NCBI GenBank assembly: GCA_021464525.1
Contig: JADRCO010000948.1
Span: 1-24,291 of the forward strand
Direction of reading: 5' to 3'
Length of the DNA stretch: 24,291 bases
Source: Rhizophagus sp. LPA8_4_AMF
Lineage: Eukaryota; Glomeromycota; Glomeromycetes; Glomerales; Glomeraceae
Shown here: positions 1-9,041 of the stretch, piece by piece
Position numbering within the stretch: the stretch's first letter is position 1
How the letters are laid out: every line of letters starts with the position of its first letter
Program-made: the position numbers and the translations under genes
Notes under the pieces: generated by a model
Told to the model about the DNA's origin: nothing
Database searches by the model: none
The model's input: only the letters and a program-made list of their open reading frames with translations

Positions 1-512
1 TTTTTTTTTTTTTTTTTTTTTACTTTTTATAAATCGAACCAATTAAAATTTTGAATCAAACAATCCATTAAAATAGTAAATTATATTGTTAAAAAAAAAA
101 AAATAAATAAACAAAAACTTTAAAACTCGTGTATAAAATGGATTTAAAATAATTTAAATAACCTTTTTTTTTTCTTTTTTGTAACAAGAAAATTTTTTTT
201 TTAAAATTTATTCAGTTTTTTTTTTTTTTTTTTTTTTTTACACTTAGTAATACAAACATACAAACAACAAATATTTCGTGTTTGCTTTAAGTGGTAAAAA
301 CCAACATAAGTGGTGCTTTTGTTTGATTCTTTTTTTTAAAAAAAAAAGTTATTTATTTAACTTATATACTGTATTATTGTTTCAATTATGCAACATTAAT
401 TCTTTTTATAAAGCACATTTTTTTTTTTTTTTTTTTTTTTTTTATTAAAAAAAAAAATTTATGCTGAGTTTTCTTTATTAAAGGACTTCTTTATACCAAT
501 AATAATATAATA
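1..512. other. A+T-rich upstream region with poly(T) tracts
   Basis: No gene is supported here. The stretch is dominated by long T homopolymers (1-22, about 217-239, about 420-443) and A runs. It lies directly upstream of the coding region starting at 513, so T-rich tracts may form part of its promoter, as is common for fungal genes; no specific factor site is recognised. Confidence 0.5.
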
Positions 513-1589
513 ATGTCAACCACTACCATGGTTTCTCGTTTACCTTCACGTCTTCCCAAATCAGGCAAGACTGTAAATGGTACCCCAACTGGGCAACAAC
601 AAAATACTCCCGCTACGTCTACAAAATTACAAAAAATCTCGGTAAAAACAAAATTAAAATCTCCAGCAACTGGTATAAATAAAAGTCCTGAAACTTCCAC
701 GTCCACCACGCAGTTACCATCACCAAAGTCTACCCCAACTAGAAACGTATCTACTGCAGCAACCACAACAAAACCGACTACAAAATTACGACCTCCTATC
801 AAGACAAGTATTGATGCCACGAATAAATCTTCGCTGGTAAGAAGTATGCTACCTTCCCCAAATTCCACTGTTTCTCCTTCATCGAATATAAATGATCCTA
901 AAAGCCCTATAAAGAAAAATTTGGTATCGCAGACGGCAAAACAATCATCCTTATCGAAACGGAAAATTGATGTTACTTCTGGTCGTACTGTACGAGCTGC
1001 ATCTTCTTCAAATACTAAAAAATCTACTTCTCAAACTCCTAAATCTATCGCCACAAAAAACACGCCTCGTAAAAAAGCAACAACAGTACAAGAACAATCT
1101 CGAATTTCTACAAAGAACCCTCTTAATTCTACTAATCCAACTCGAAATATTAAACTACTCACTGAAATTAAAGAGCTCCGAGCCGAAAATAAAAAATTAC
1201 AGGCTGAGAATAAGGAGCTTATTCATGACAAAGGTTTGTTAACAGCCGATGTTTGCCAAATGGAACATCGTTTAGCGTGTGAAGAATCACGTGTTTTAGA
1301 GTTGGAGGTGGATGTTGCCGATTTACGTAGTTCATTAAATGGAAAACATCATCAATTAGATCGTAACAACGAACATTATCGAAGCGAATTAGACATTGCC
1401 AATAACTTAATTATGGAACAAGCTGTTACGATGTCCGACCAACAATCCCTTATTGAAGAACTCATGTCCCAACTTGATGAACAAGAAACCATATGTCAAA
1501 ACCTCCAGAATATTATCGAGAATTTCAAATCAAAACATAATATCTTAGATGATTTTAAAGATATTAACTTTGCCTTACAAATTTATTAA
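513..1589 (+). CDS. Basic S/T-P-rich protein with C-terminal coiled coil, function unknown
   Basis: This single-exon reading frame encodes 358 residues. I do not recognise the family. Residues 1-210 are low-complexity, rich in Ser, Thr, Pro and Lys, with about ten Ser-Pro or Thr-Pro pairs (for example around residues 24, 50, 58, 70, 115, 121 and 131), which are potential targets for proline-directed kinases, and a basic KRK patch near 149-151. Residues about 213-342 form a convincing coiled coil with heptad-like Leu/Ile spacing (IKELRAENKKLQAENKEL at its start). There is no signal peptide or membrane segment. The ATG at 513 is the first in frame and sits in an A-rich context (ataATGtca). A basic phosphorylatable tail joined to a coiled coil is typical of cytoskeletal or nuclear scaffold proteins, but that role is inference only. 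Codon use and the uninterrupted frame argue for a real host gene. Confidence 0.8.
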   Translation: MSTTTMVSRLPSRLPKSGKTVNGTPTGQQQNTPATSTKLQKISVKTKLKSPATGINKSPETSTSTTQLPSPKSTPTRNVSTAATTTKPTTKLRPPIKTSIDATNKSSLVRSMLPSPNSTVSPSSNINDPKSPIKKNLVSQTAKQSSLSKRKIDVTSGRTVRAASSSNTKKSTSQTPKSIATKNTPRKKATTVQEQSRISTKNPLNSTNPTRNIKLLTEIKELRAENKKLQAENKELIHDKGLLTADVCQMEHRLACEESRVLELEVDVADLRSSLNGKHHQLDRNNEHYRSELDIANNLIMEQAVTMSDQQSLIEELMSQLDEQETICQNLQNIIENFKSKHNILDDFKDINFALQIY

Positions 1590-2034
1590 ATCAACAAAAA
1601 AGTATTGGAGGATTTTTTTTTAAATCGGACTACTAAATTCTTAAATATCCATTTAATTTTGCATTTCATGTTTTTTGCTTCTACAGCGCGTCGGTGGACA
1701 CTTAAATGTCTAAATCATTTACATTCCTTTCTTTTTCTTGCATTTACTGTTAATGCATTTAATGACTGTTCCTCTTCATTAAATTGATACTACTTGTACT
1801 TAATTATTACATTATTATTATATTTAACTTGTATCATTTGTGCGGTAGTATTAACTTGAAATATTATATTATTAATGAATTGAATTTGAGAAAATCTTTT
1901 TTTTCTTTTTACTAATTTTATGTAAGATCATTTTTTGTGTTATAGTCACACCCAATGATCAATTATAATTAAAATTAGTTTTTTAAATGTAAATAAATAA
2001 AATAATTTTTTAAAAAAAACAACAAACTTTTGGG
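1590..2034. other. 3' flank of the coiled-coil gene
   Basis: The region following the stop codon is A+T-rich and holds no supported gene. AATAAA-like strings near 1990-2000 could serve as the polyadenylation signal of the upstream gene, but such strings are common by chance in DNA of this composition. Confidence 0.4.
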
Positions 2035-2242
2035 GAGTGGTGTATGATGGAGGTGATGAGTGGTGTATGACACTTATGCGACAAACACACTCAGTAACTC
2101 AGGTAACTAAATAACATAATTATGTTATTTATTAATAAACGGCTTGGACTAGATTATTTAGTAATATAATTACATAATTATGACTAATTAACCTAATAGT
2201 GATTAAATAAACTAATTATATTAACTAAATAACTTAGGAATT
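2035..2242. repeat. Left arm of the long terminal inverted repeat
   Basis: The core at 2106-2242 pairs with 5512-5641 inverted. It contains the perfect 22-nt palindrome at 2109-2130 (AAATAACATAA and its complement). The outer part repeats a GAGTGGTGTATGA string at about 2035 and 2059. Confidence 0.7.
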
Positions 2243-2297
2243 ACTAAATAACTTAATTGTAACTAAATAATCTAAGTATTACTAAATAACCAGTAAG
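2221..2297. repeat. Four degenerate 19-20-nt tandem units with ACTAAATAA core
   Basis: Units begin near 2221, 2240, 2260 and 2279, each holding ACTAAATAA followed by a variable CTTA-like stretch. They lie just inside the left arm of the inverted-repeat element; a similar motif recurs in looser form upstream and near 2371-2400. Such subterminal arrays are often transposase-binding regions, which is an inference here. Confidence 0.55.
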
Positions 2298-2644
2298 GTT
2301 ATTGGGTAATAATAACTAATTTAAAATGGGTTTTCTTTGCTTTCTTCTTATATAGTGTCTATTTATTATGTGGTTAAATAATCTAAATGTGACTATGACT
2401 ATATAACCTAAACATGACTTTTTTATTAATGTTTGTGGACTTATAAATGCTTTCCGGTATAATTTGCGTTGGTTGTATTCTGTAACTATTTTATTGCTAA
2501 TTTGGTATCCACTTGTTTATGATTATCTGTAGCTATTTGATTTTCAAGTAGTTAATTTTGCGTTAATCCCCTTTTATTTCTTTTTTATTGTTAAGAAATT
2601 GACTGTGTATTGGCGCCTTTTATTTCACTTTTAATTGCTAAAAA

Positions 2645-3117
2645 AAATCGTGTCGGCTGGCGCAGTAAATCCGCAGTGTATTTTCAGTTAATTTTGGCCG
2701 GCACTATGGTATAATTCTTACGGATGTTTGGGTGGCTTCCAGTGATTGGATTCGTACGATTTTTGGCTTGTTTGAAAGAGTGTGACAAGAGCTTTCCAAT
2801 GATGCAATAATCGCACGAATCGGGTGCGGGGTGCCTGGATGCCGAGTTATTGTGTCTCAAAGTTCAGGTAGAAATTACTGAGAAGTACCGGTCAGAATTA
2901 ACCTAAATTTTAATGCGCCTTACTGCGTCAATCACGTGATTCGGTTCCTTGCTTCCTTGTCACCTTCTGGGAACTGTCTGAGAGCTATCTGGATGCCTTC
3001 CTTTTATGCACTTGTCTTCCCTAAGTATTCACATATACCCGAATACATATCTAGGATAATATAGGATTCTGTCAATATTTTATATCATAATTATGCAAAA
3101 GACATCATCTGGATGCC
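2645..3117. repeat. GC-richer dispersed repeat, family uncertain
   Basis: This block is distinctly richer in G and C than its surroundings, has no coding potential, and resembles a repeat I recall as common in Rhizophagus genomes. It begins with an imperfect inverted pair (GTGTCGGCTGGC near 2650 against GGCCGGCAC near 2696). The string CTGGATGCC occurs three times, at 2835-2843, 2989-2997 and 3109-3117, the last overlapping the end of the coiled-coil fragment. A TCACGTGA palindrome lies near 2933-2940. I find no clear RNA polymerase III A and B boxes, so a SINE assignment is not supported. Confidence 0.45.
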
Positions 3118-3290
3118 GTCTCTTCCACAGCCTGTCTTAGAAGTTCAGCAACCCTGGCCTTAAGCTCAGCTTTCTCAGCCTCAATCTCAGCGAATTTGCT
3201 TTTAAGATTAGGGATCTCAGCATTCTCCTTCCTAAGTTTGGCAATCTCAGCTAAGAGCTTGGCATTTAATTCTCTCAATGAATCAATGGA
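3105..3290 (-). pseudogene. Fragment of a repetitive coiled-coil family gene
   Basis: Read on the minus strand from 3290 this gives 61 residues beginning SIDSLRELNAKLLAEIAKLR and ending near LLRQAVEETASR before a stop at 3105-3107. Alternating LAEI/LKxK/AEIEAEKAEL heptads form a coiled coil. I recognise the opening as a short gene family highly repeated in Rhizophagus. An ATG followed at once by a TAA lies at 3291-3296, just where the family normally has its first codons, so this copy has lost its start. After RQAVEE the family usually continues with more Lys/Glu heptads; here the sequence changes to that of the adjacent repeat, so the 3' end looks truncated at a repeat junction. It is probably a dead fragment. 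Confidence 0.6.
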
Positions 3291-3696
3291 TTACATGTTT
3301 TGATGATAATTTTTTATGAGATGGAATAATTCAAAAGTTCATTAGCATAGCTATAAACCGTGACAAAATGTTACAATCAGAAAATTTTTGTGTAACACAG
3401 GTCAAGCAGAACATTTTTTGTTATGATCTGTGAGGTTAGTACAAATTACAAGATGATGTCCATGCAATAAAGCAAACACTTTTATTTTCCGACATACACT
3501 ACACTACAATAGGAAAATCATTCTAAATAAAATATATGATTCAATTTTGCTGTAATACATAAATTTACCTGTTGAAGTTTTTCAATTATCTAAACAGATA
3601 GAAAAACAAGTCAATATAACCTTATTAAAAACCTCACGAAAACTTAATAATTGCGTGATGTTGTCCAAATCACGCTCCATCAATTACTAATCCCAC

Positions 3697-4920
3697 ATGA
3701 TAGGGAATGACATACATACGTGGTCAAATAAAGCACGACTAGGAGAGTCATTCGGTATTTTGACTAAAAGCCACTTATTAATAATGTACAGAATAAGAAA
3801 TAAAGTTGCTTCAAAAATGGAAAAAGAGTTTTATAGCAAATTATGCGTCATCGAAAGTATCAAACCTGTTGTTGACGAAACAACCAGAAATGGTACTGGC
3901 CTACAAATGATTGAGAGATTCTCTTGCAACTTAGCAACCATCCTGGCAAGAGATAAAGAAGTGGTTGCGGTAAGGCTGACAACTTCAATAAATAGTTGTA
4001 CTGTTTACATTTCTAAGAATAAGGATTGGCTTAAGAAAGATGATGAATATATCAGAAAAATTAAATTGAGAGACATCTTAGAAGTATTTCTAAAGATGCT
4101 CCCATAACTTTAAAAAATGCATTGAAGAGAGATGATGTTCGGACTTTATTCAAAGATGTAAGGGCGTACTGCTCTGTTAAGTTCGAATCTAGATTTGAAA
4201 ATCTTAAGAAATATATAACTCGTTATCAAGACGAACAATATATTCAATCTTTCAGATCTTTCATGGGTGATTCTTCAATTGATGTTGATAATATAAAAGA
4301 TGTGGAGAGACACGTTATATCCAGAGTTTGTTGCGAGTATTATAAAAGAGTCAAAACTTCCCCTACAACTCCGGAAAGATTTATAAGACATCTCAAAAAG
4401 GTGGGGTTTTACATAGGATCTTTTATAAATATTACAAGATGCGTGTGTAATGAATTCCACAGAGATCAAATTTTAAATCTTGAATTGCGCAAGTTGCATC
4501 CTGATAAGGCTTCTCCAATCATATCTAGGAGTTTAAAAATTTCAGGAATGCATGTTTGAATGATAATGATAATGATTATGATGGCACAAAGGAAAATTAG
4601 TCGAGATTTATGGTAAACCTGGTAAATCTTTAGCTACACAGTTGGATAGTCAAATGAGTCAATGCGTGCGTTTACATGCAGAAATAAACATATTGGCTGA
4701 CATAGTAAACCGGAAAGATAAAAGTAGAGCGTTTATAGCAACATCTAAGGATTGTTGTTACTTATGTGAAGTGTATGTCAAATTTGCACGAGTTCGAGGA
4801 TATAATATCGTCGTTTCTGGATCACAAAAGAAGATTTATCATTCGTGGAAACTTCGATCACACCTTCTGGACGAATTCCTTGTCATATTTGGTATCAAAT
4901 CTCAATCAGATCATAGGTAA
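3697..4920 (+). pseudogene. OTT_1508-like deaminase remnant (broken)
   Basis: The region encodes in pieces a protein resembling the fungal OTT_1508-like deaminases, a family of zinc-dependent deaminase-fold proteins expanded in Glomeromycotina and, from published comparative work on the deaminase fold, related to bacterial polymorphic toxin deaminases. The C-terminal part shows the zinc-site signature: HAE at 4675-4683 (in LHAEINILAD) and a CYLC pair with cysteines at 4756 and 4765, equivalent to the usual H-A-E and C-x2-C ligands. The N-terminal and middle parts are alpha-helical and charged, as in the family's large region upstream of the catalytic domain. The copy appears broken in about two places and is treated as a fossil; the catalytic residues themselves remain recognisable. 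It lies between the long inverted repeats at 2035-5727. The substrate is unknown for this family. Confidence 0.65.
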
Positions 4921-5028
4921 CGAAGTAAAAAAATGTAGTATTTTACTTGCTCTATCTGATAGGTTTGGATTCTTTTGTTCTTGGTGGTCAAGAAATTAAA
5001 GATGAAATTGATGCTATATTTACATAAC

Positions 5029-5114
5029 AAGGAACTAAAGCTATTTGGAAAGTTTTATCGTAATTATATTTTATCAAGAACTAAAGCTGGAAAGTTTTAT
5101 TATAACTATATTTT
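5029..5114. repeat. Imperfect tandem duplication, about 45 bp per unit
   Basis: Two adjacent units (5029-5072 and 5076-5114) share GAACTAAAGCT, GGAAAGTTTTAT and a TAACTATATTTT-like end. They lie just downstream of the deaminase remnant. Confidence 0.6.
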
Positions 5115-5230
5115 CAGTATAAAATAAAGGCTTTATTGTGCATCAGTAAAATTAGCTTAAACAAAGCGAAAAATTTATTTTTGTAAATGAATTAAATGAA
5201 CATCAAATATAAAGAGTTAAACTAATAAAA

Positions 5231-5309
5231 TATTATTGGAGTAGAGGGACGTTTAAAGAAAAAGTATCTCTCATAAAATGAGAGCTCATCTCCTGTTACT
5301 CCATATTAT
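5231..5309. repeat. Small hairpin with nested stem
   Basis: An outer inverted pair (TATTGGAGTA at about 5234 against TACTCCATA at about 5298) encloses a perfect 7-bp stem, CTCTCAT at 5268-5274 and ATGAGAG at 5278-5284, with a 3-nt loop. It could be a tiny foldback insertion; no coding content. Confidence 0.4.
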
Positions 5310-5511
5310 CTAATGCTAATTTAAAGTAAATTACTCAACTCTCATCCACATATTCCGTTTATATCCCACATAAATATAAGAAATTATATTAACGCAATAG
5401 ACGAAGTAATTTCGGTTCCATTACAAAATTCTAGAGCAAAAAATTAGCGAATGGGTAAAAATAATAAAACAATATTTCCGACTCTTAGCGTTATATTTCT
5501 AAATCCCACTC

Positions 5512-5727
5512 TAATTCCTAAGTTATTTAGTTATAATTAGTTTATTTAATCACAGTTAATTAGTCATAATTAGGTTATTATATTACTAAATAGCCTAGTT
5601 CAAGCCGTTTATTACAAAATAACATAATTATGTTATTTAGTAATAAACGGCTCAGGTGATAAATAAAGTCCAAAAATTGGTGTTATTTATCACCTTGAGT
5701 TAGTTGAGTTTACTTCACCACCACTCA
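5512..5727. repeat. Right arm of the long terminal inverted repeat
   Basis: The core at 5512-5641 pairs with 2106-2242. This arm is longer than the left one because it carries an additional hairpin segment at about 5642-5696, after which outer similarity to the left end resumes. Confidence 0.7.
5602..5696. repeat. Near-perfect 50-nt palindrome followed by a 13-bp hairpin
   Basis: From 5602 to about 5652 the DNA reads almost identically on both strands: AGCCGTTTATTA at one end, its complement at the other, and the palindrome at 5617-5638 in the centre, with one mismatched pair per side. Immediately after it, AGGTGATAAATAA and TTATTTATCACCT form a stem around a loop of about 16 nt. Confidence 0.65.
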
Positions 5728-6112
5728 ACTGGTTTCGCTCCTTTTTCGTCTTACTTCTCAACAGGTTGTCGATCATTTAAATCATTATTCATTATAAAAA
5801 AACTGGTCTATACTTAGATTTAATTCGTTCATGCACGTGTTACACAGGCTTATTGTTAACAGTTGCAAAATAATTTTGCCATTTATTTGTGAAACAGTAC
5901 AAAAAAAAAACGCCAAGCATATAAAGAAAAGAAGCCCCCCAGAAACTATTCTATATTAAAGATATGATAATGATAAAAATACTAAATACAAATTATATAT
6001 AATTTCTAATAAAATATAAATATATATATATATATATAAAAATAAAATTAGCTTTTCTAAAAAAAAAAAAATTATTATAAAATAAAAATTTTTAAAATCA
6101 TATCAGATATAT
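5728..6112. other. Intergenic A+T-rich stretch with (TA)n microsatellite
   Basis: No gene is seen. A run of alternating TA lies near 6017-6038. The segment lies downstream of the flavodoxin-like gene, which reads toward it, and must contain that gene's 3' end. Confidence 0.5.
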
Positions 6113-7331
6113 TTAATCTTGTAATAAACCATCATTTCCACAACATAACCAATATTTCTTTGATTTCTTTTTCTTTTCGGTTGATCTATTTGTGATTTGA
6201 TTCGTTGTAGGATTACTTGATTCTTCCACTATTTCTTCTTTTTTCTCTTCTTCGGTTTTAATACTGTAAAAATTGAGGGGAAAAAGAAATAATTGAGAGC
6301 AATAAAATTATGAGAAAATGAATTAAACTTTTTAAAAAACTTTTTATAAAAAGTTTCAGTAACGATTTTGAAGGGCAAAAAGAGTTTTATTTGTACAATT
6401 ATTGAAATTAAATAATGCTAACTAGTGTACAATAAAATCAATAATTTAAATATTATCATTATAAAAATGTATTCTTTGTAAACTAATGAATTGATAATAT
6501 TAACTATGTTAATCTATTTTTTGCTATAAGATTGCTTACGCTTTTTTTCCATTTACGTAGGCTGAAACAACTTCAGCGAAATCTTTTCCTTGAAGTCGTG
6601 CGGATTCCTTTTCTCTTTCTGAGATTGGGCGGGATGCATCAGATCCAGTTAATGTTCCGCTTCCCCATGGACCGCCTCCAATAATTTCGTCGGTTTTGCC
6701 ATAGTAAGGTATTCCGTTTTGAAGTGGAACATAAATAATACCATGATGAGCGAAATAAGTGACAGCAGTAAAAGCTGTAGTTTCTTGTCCACCATGTTGA
6801 GTGGATGTAGAGAAAAAGAGTCCAGCGAATTTTCTATTTAAAGCATTGGTGAACCATAATTGACCAGTACTATCCAAAAATGCTTTGAACTGAGCTGGCA
6901 TAGTACCGAATCGAGTTGGGAAACCAAATAAGAACCCATCTGCTTCCGCAAGTTTATCAGCTTTTTATTTAAAAATATATATATAAATATGTTATTTTAT
7001 TAAGAACCCTTAAAAATTTAAAAAAAATAAATCAATTTGAATAAATGTTCCTACTTGTAATAATTGGAATATCTGGTTTAGGTGGGGCATGCATTTTATC
7101 CAAAATTTCTTGAGAAAGAGTCTCGGGAACTTGATAAAGTTCAACTTGGACGCTTGGACTAACAGATTCAATACCTTTCTTGGCTTCTTGAGCCAATTGG
7201 TAGACATGGGTATACGTGCTATAGCTATTATTATCGATTATAATAATTTTAATTAGTTTAAATTTTATCAATCGACAAAAAAAAAAACTAGAATTAATTA
7301 ATACTAACATGATAATAAAGATTTTAACCAT
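6113..7331 (-). CDS. Flavodoxin-like NAD(P)H:quinone oxidoreductase, WrbA/Pst2/Ycp4 family
   Basis: Four exons on the minus strand (7331-7309, 7224-7055, 6960-6540, 6263-6113) join in frame to 254 residues; all three introns have GT...AG ends. The family binds FMN and reduces quinones by two electrons, protecting against oxidative stress; yeast Pst2 and Ycp4 sit at plasma-membrane eisosomes. Residues 1-203 form the flavodoxin domain: MVKIFIIIYSTYTHVYQLA supplies the first strand and phosphate loop (residue 13 is Thr where most members have Gly), GFLFGFPTRFGTMPAQF at about 72-89 the second FMN loop, and STSTQHGGQETT the third. Residues 205-254 are a charged, lysine-rich tail ending YWLCCGNDGLLQD; the Cys-Cys after a basic stretch suggests S-acylation, as at the C-terminus of yeast Ycp4 (inference). 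If the last intron is kept, translation stops right at the donor site after residue 205, giving a normal-length WrbA. The gene is divergent from the Cdh1-like gene. Confidence 0.9.
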
Positions 7332-9041
7332 TTTTACGAGATTATTTTATTCAAAAAAAAAAATTAATTTGGTTTTTTGTTTTTAATATACTTTATTTGT
7401 CCTAAGAATGAATTTTCAAACCTTTAACTCGTTCGAGTCCTTTATATACCTTTTTTCATCATAACAAATTTTTTTTTTTTTCGACCAACGTCTTACATTA
7501 CAAATGTTCAAAAGTTTCTAAGATCAACATTCTTATTAGTAATTAGATTACAAATACGTTTAGTTTTTTATAAACGGGCAGAATTATGTTCAATTTAGCC
7601 AACATTATATTATTATAATTTTGGTCAATTTCCTATAATTAATCATATCATTTTAAATTAATTTTGTTCAAGATCTACAAACAATTAATTACAAATCTCT
7701 GGTCAACCACGTGAATTGTGAAATTTTGATTAATAATCAAACCAAATTTGATAAAAATTTCTAATATTAAAAACACTATATATAATGAGGATCTGCTGCC
7801 AATTTTTTTTATCGATCGATGAAATATGATAATATAAACGAAATCAAAAAATTATTCTGGTCATTTTTTAATACAGTAATTATATAATCATTTTCTAATT
7901 TAATACAGTAATTATGTAATATTTCAAGCTTTAATGTTAATTTATTTGAAAAAAAAATAACGTACGGAGAAAAGTGACAAAATTAGAATTCTATATTATA
8001 ATAAATTTATAATTTGTAAGCAAATAGGCCAAAATAAATTATAATGATGAGCAATTATTGTTTAGATTATACAAGTATATTACGGTATGAGAAATCAAAA
8101 GTATAGTATATGAATAAACTTTTACTAATTGATCGTATGTATACAAGGAATTAAATTCGATCTGACATTCGACATATTCTATCGGGATCATCCGATGACG
8201 AGATCCGGATATTTCATCCGGATTGACAGCTATTGATTAATTATTAAATTTTTATAAAAGTAATATTTTATTAATAAATTATTTATATTAGTAATCAATA
8301 AGATTGCTAATACATAAAATAACTTTCGTCGTTTTCTAATATAGATAAAATACACTCATAAATTTCCATCTATATAACGCTTTAGAAATAACGGATATGA
8401 AAATAAATTAGAGAAGTTTCTAATCCGACATTTTCTCACATTCATTAGAAAAATATTAATAGAGATAACCGATAACTTTTCATCTGTTATTTCGACAAAA
8501 ATTATTATTTACCATGCAGAAGGAAAAAAAAAATTTCAGATATCAGAACACTGTATCGGGAATTTAATTTTACGCTTAATTGATTTTATTTATAGTGAAC
8601 TTTCGAAAAAACATGCACTAAAATAGAGTGTTGCTGTGTTAATTCTCGTGGTTGCTTTAAAAAAGTCGTAGTCGTGATAAGAATTTATTGCGAGAATTTT
8701 TTAATATCAATTTGATAGATTATCGTTATATTAATATAATAAAAATTCTATTATACTGTATAATAGAACAATAAATTAATAAAATAAAAGCTTAAAGCTT
8801 AAATAACAATGGATAGACTAAATAGACTATATACTTTAGTATCAATGTTACCAATGTGAAAAACTCTATAACAGATAAAGAATGTTTATTATGGCAAAAG
8901 CTTATTAAAGTTTAAAGTGTTATTATTAATAAAATCATATATATATAATATTATTATTATTCATTTCTTTTCATAACCTTTCGATTAAAAGTACTCTTCC
9001 AATATTTATCTAACTCAATTTCAAGAAAATATATTTTAATA
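7332..9041. other. Divergent intergenic region between the flavodoxin-like and Cdh1-like genes
   Basis: No coding or RNA gene is supported in these 1.7 kb. Both flanking genes start here and read outward, so both promoters must lie inside. The only distinct local signal I see is a cluster of ATCCG strings at 8188-8223 that includes two copies of the palindrome ATCCGGAT (8203-8210 and 8216-8223). T-rich and A-rich tracts are frequent; no canonical TATA box can be singled out in DNA this A+T-rich. Confidence 0.5.
8188..8223. promoter_or_regulatory. ATCCGGAT palindrome pair in the shared promoter region
   Basis: Two perfect 8-nt palindromes at 8203-8210 and 8216-8223, centres 13 nt apart, with a related CATCCGAT just upstream. 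The position between two divergent genes makes a factor-binding site possible. No known factor is assigned. Confidence 0.25.

Larger units (their letters stand above)
2035..5727. mobile_element. 3.7-kb non-autonomous element with long terminal inverted repeats and captured cargo
   Basis: The sequence at 2106-2242 is repeated in inverted orientation at 5512-5641 with few mismatches and small gaps. The similarity continues outward less precisely: both ends carry a GAGTGGTG-type outer motif and a TAACTCAGGT-like block. Between the arms lie a GC-richer dispersed repeat (2645-3117), a fragment of a coiled-coil family gene (3105-3290) and a broken OTT_1508-like deaminase gene (3697-4920). No transposase-like reading frame is visible, so mobility would have to be supplied in trans. 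Target duplications could not be fixed because the outermost bases are uncertain. Alternatives are a foldback element, or two independent MITEs that happen to face each other around a gene remnant; the length and agreement of the arms favour one element or two copies of one family. Confidence 0.6.

Noticed and set aside
491-868. Minus-strand open frame of 125 codons opposite the coiled-coil gene
   Set aside because: It lies antisense to a better-supported coding region and its Val/Phe-rich product mirrors the Thr/Lys/Asn codons of the sense strand.
967-1242. Plus-strand alternative frame of 91 codons within the coiled-coil gene
   Set aside because: Leu-rich shadow of the main frame; no independent evidence.
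1605-1787. Short open frame after the coiled-coil gene
   Set aside because: Sixty codons, no recognised motif, located in the probable 3' untranslated region.
2645-3117. tRNA-derived SINE
   Set aside because: Only a partial GGTTC string near 2943 resembles a B box; no A box at proper distance and no A- or T-rich SINE tail was seen.
7010-7207. Minus-strand frame of 65 codons inside the flavodoxin-like gene
   Set aside because: It overlaps exon 2 in a different frame; the frame encoding the FMN-binding motifs explains the DNA better.
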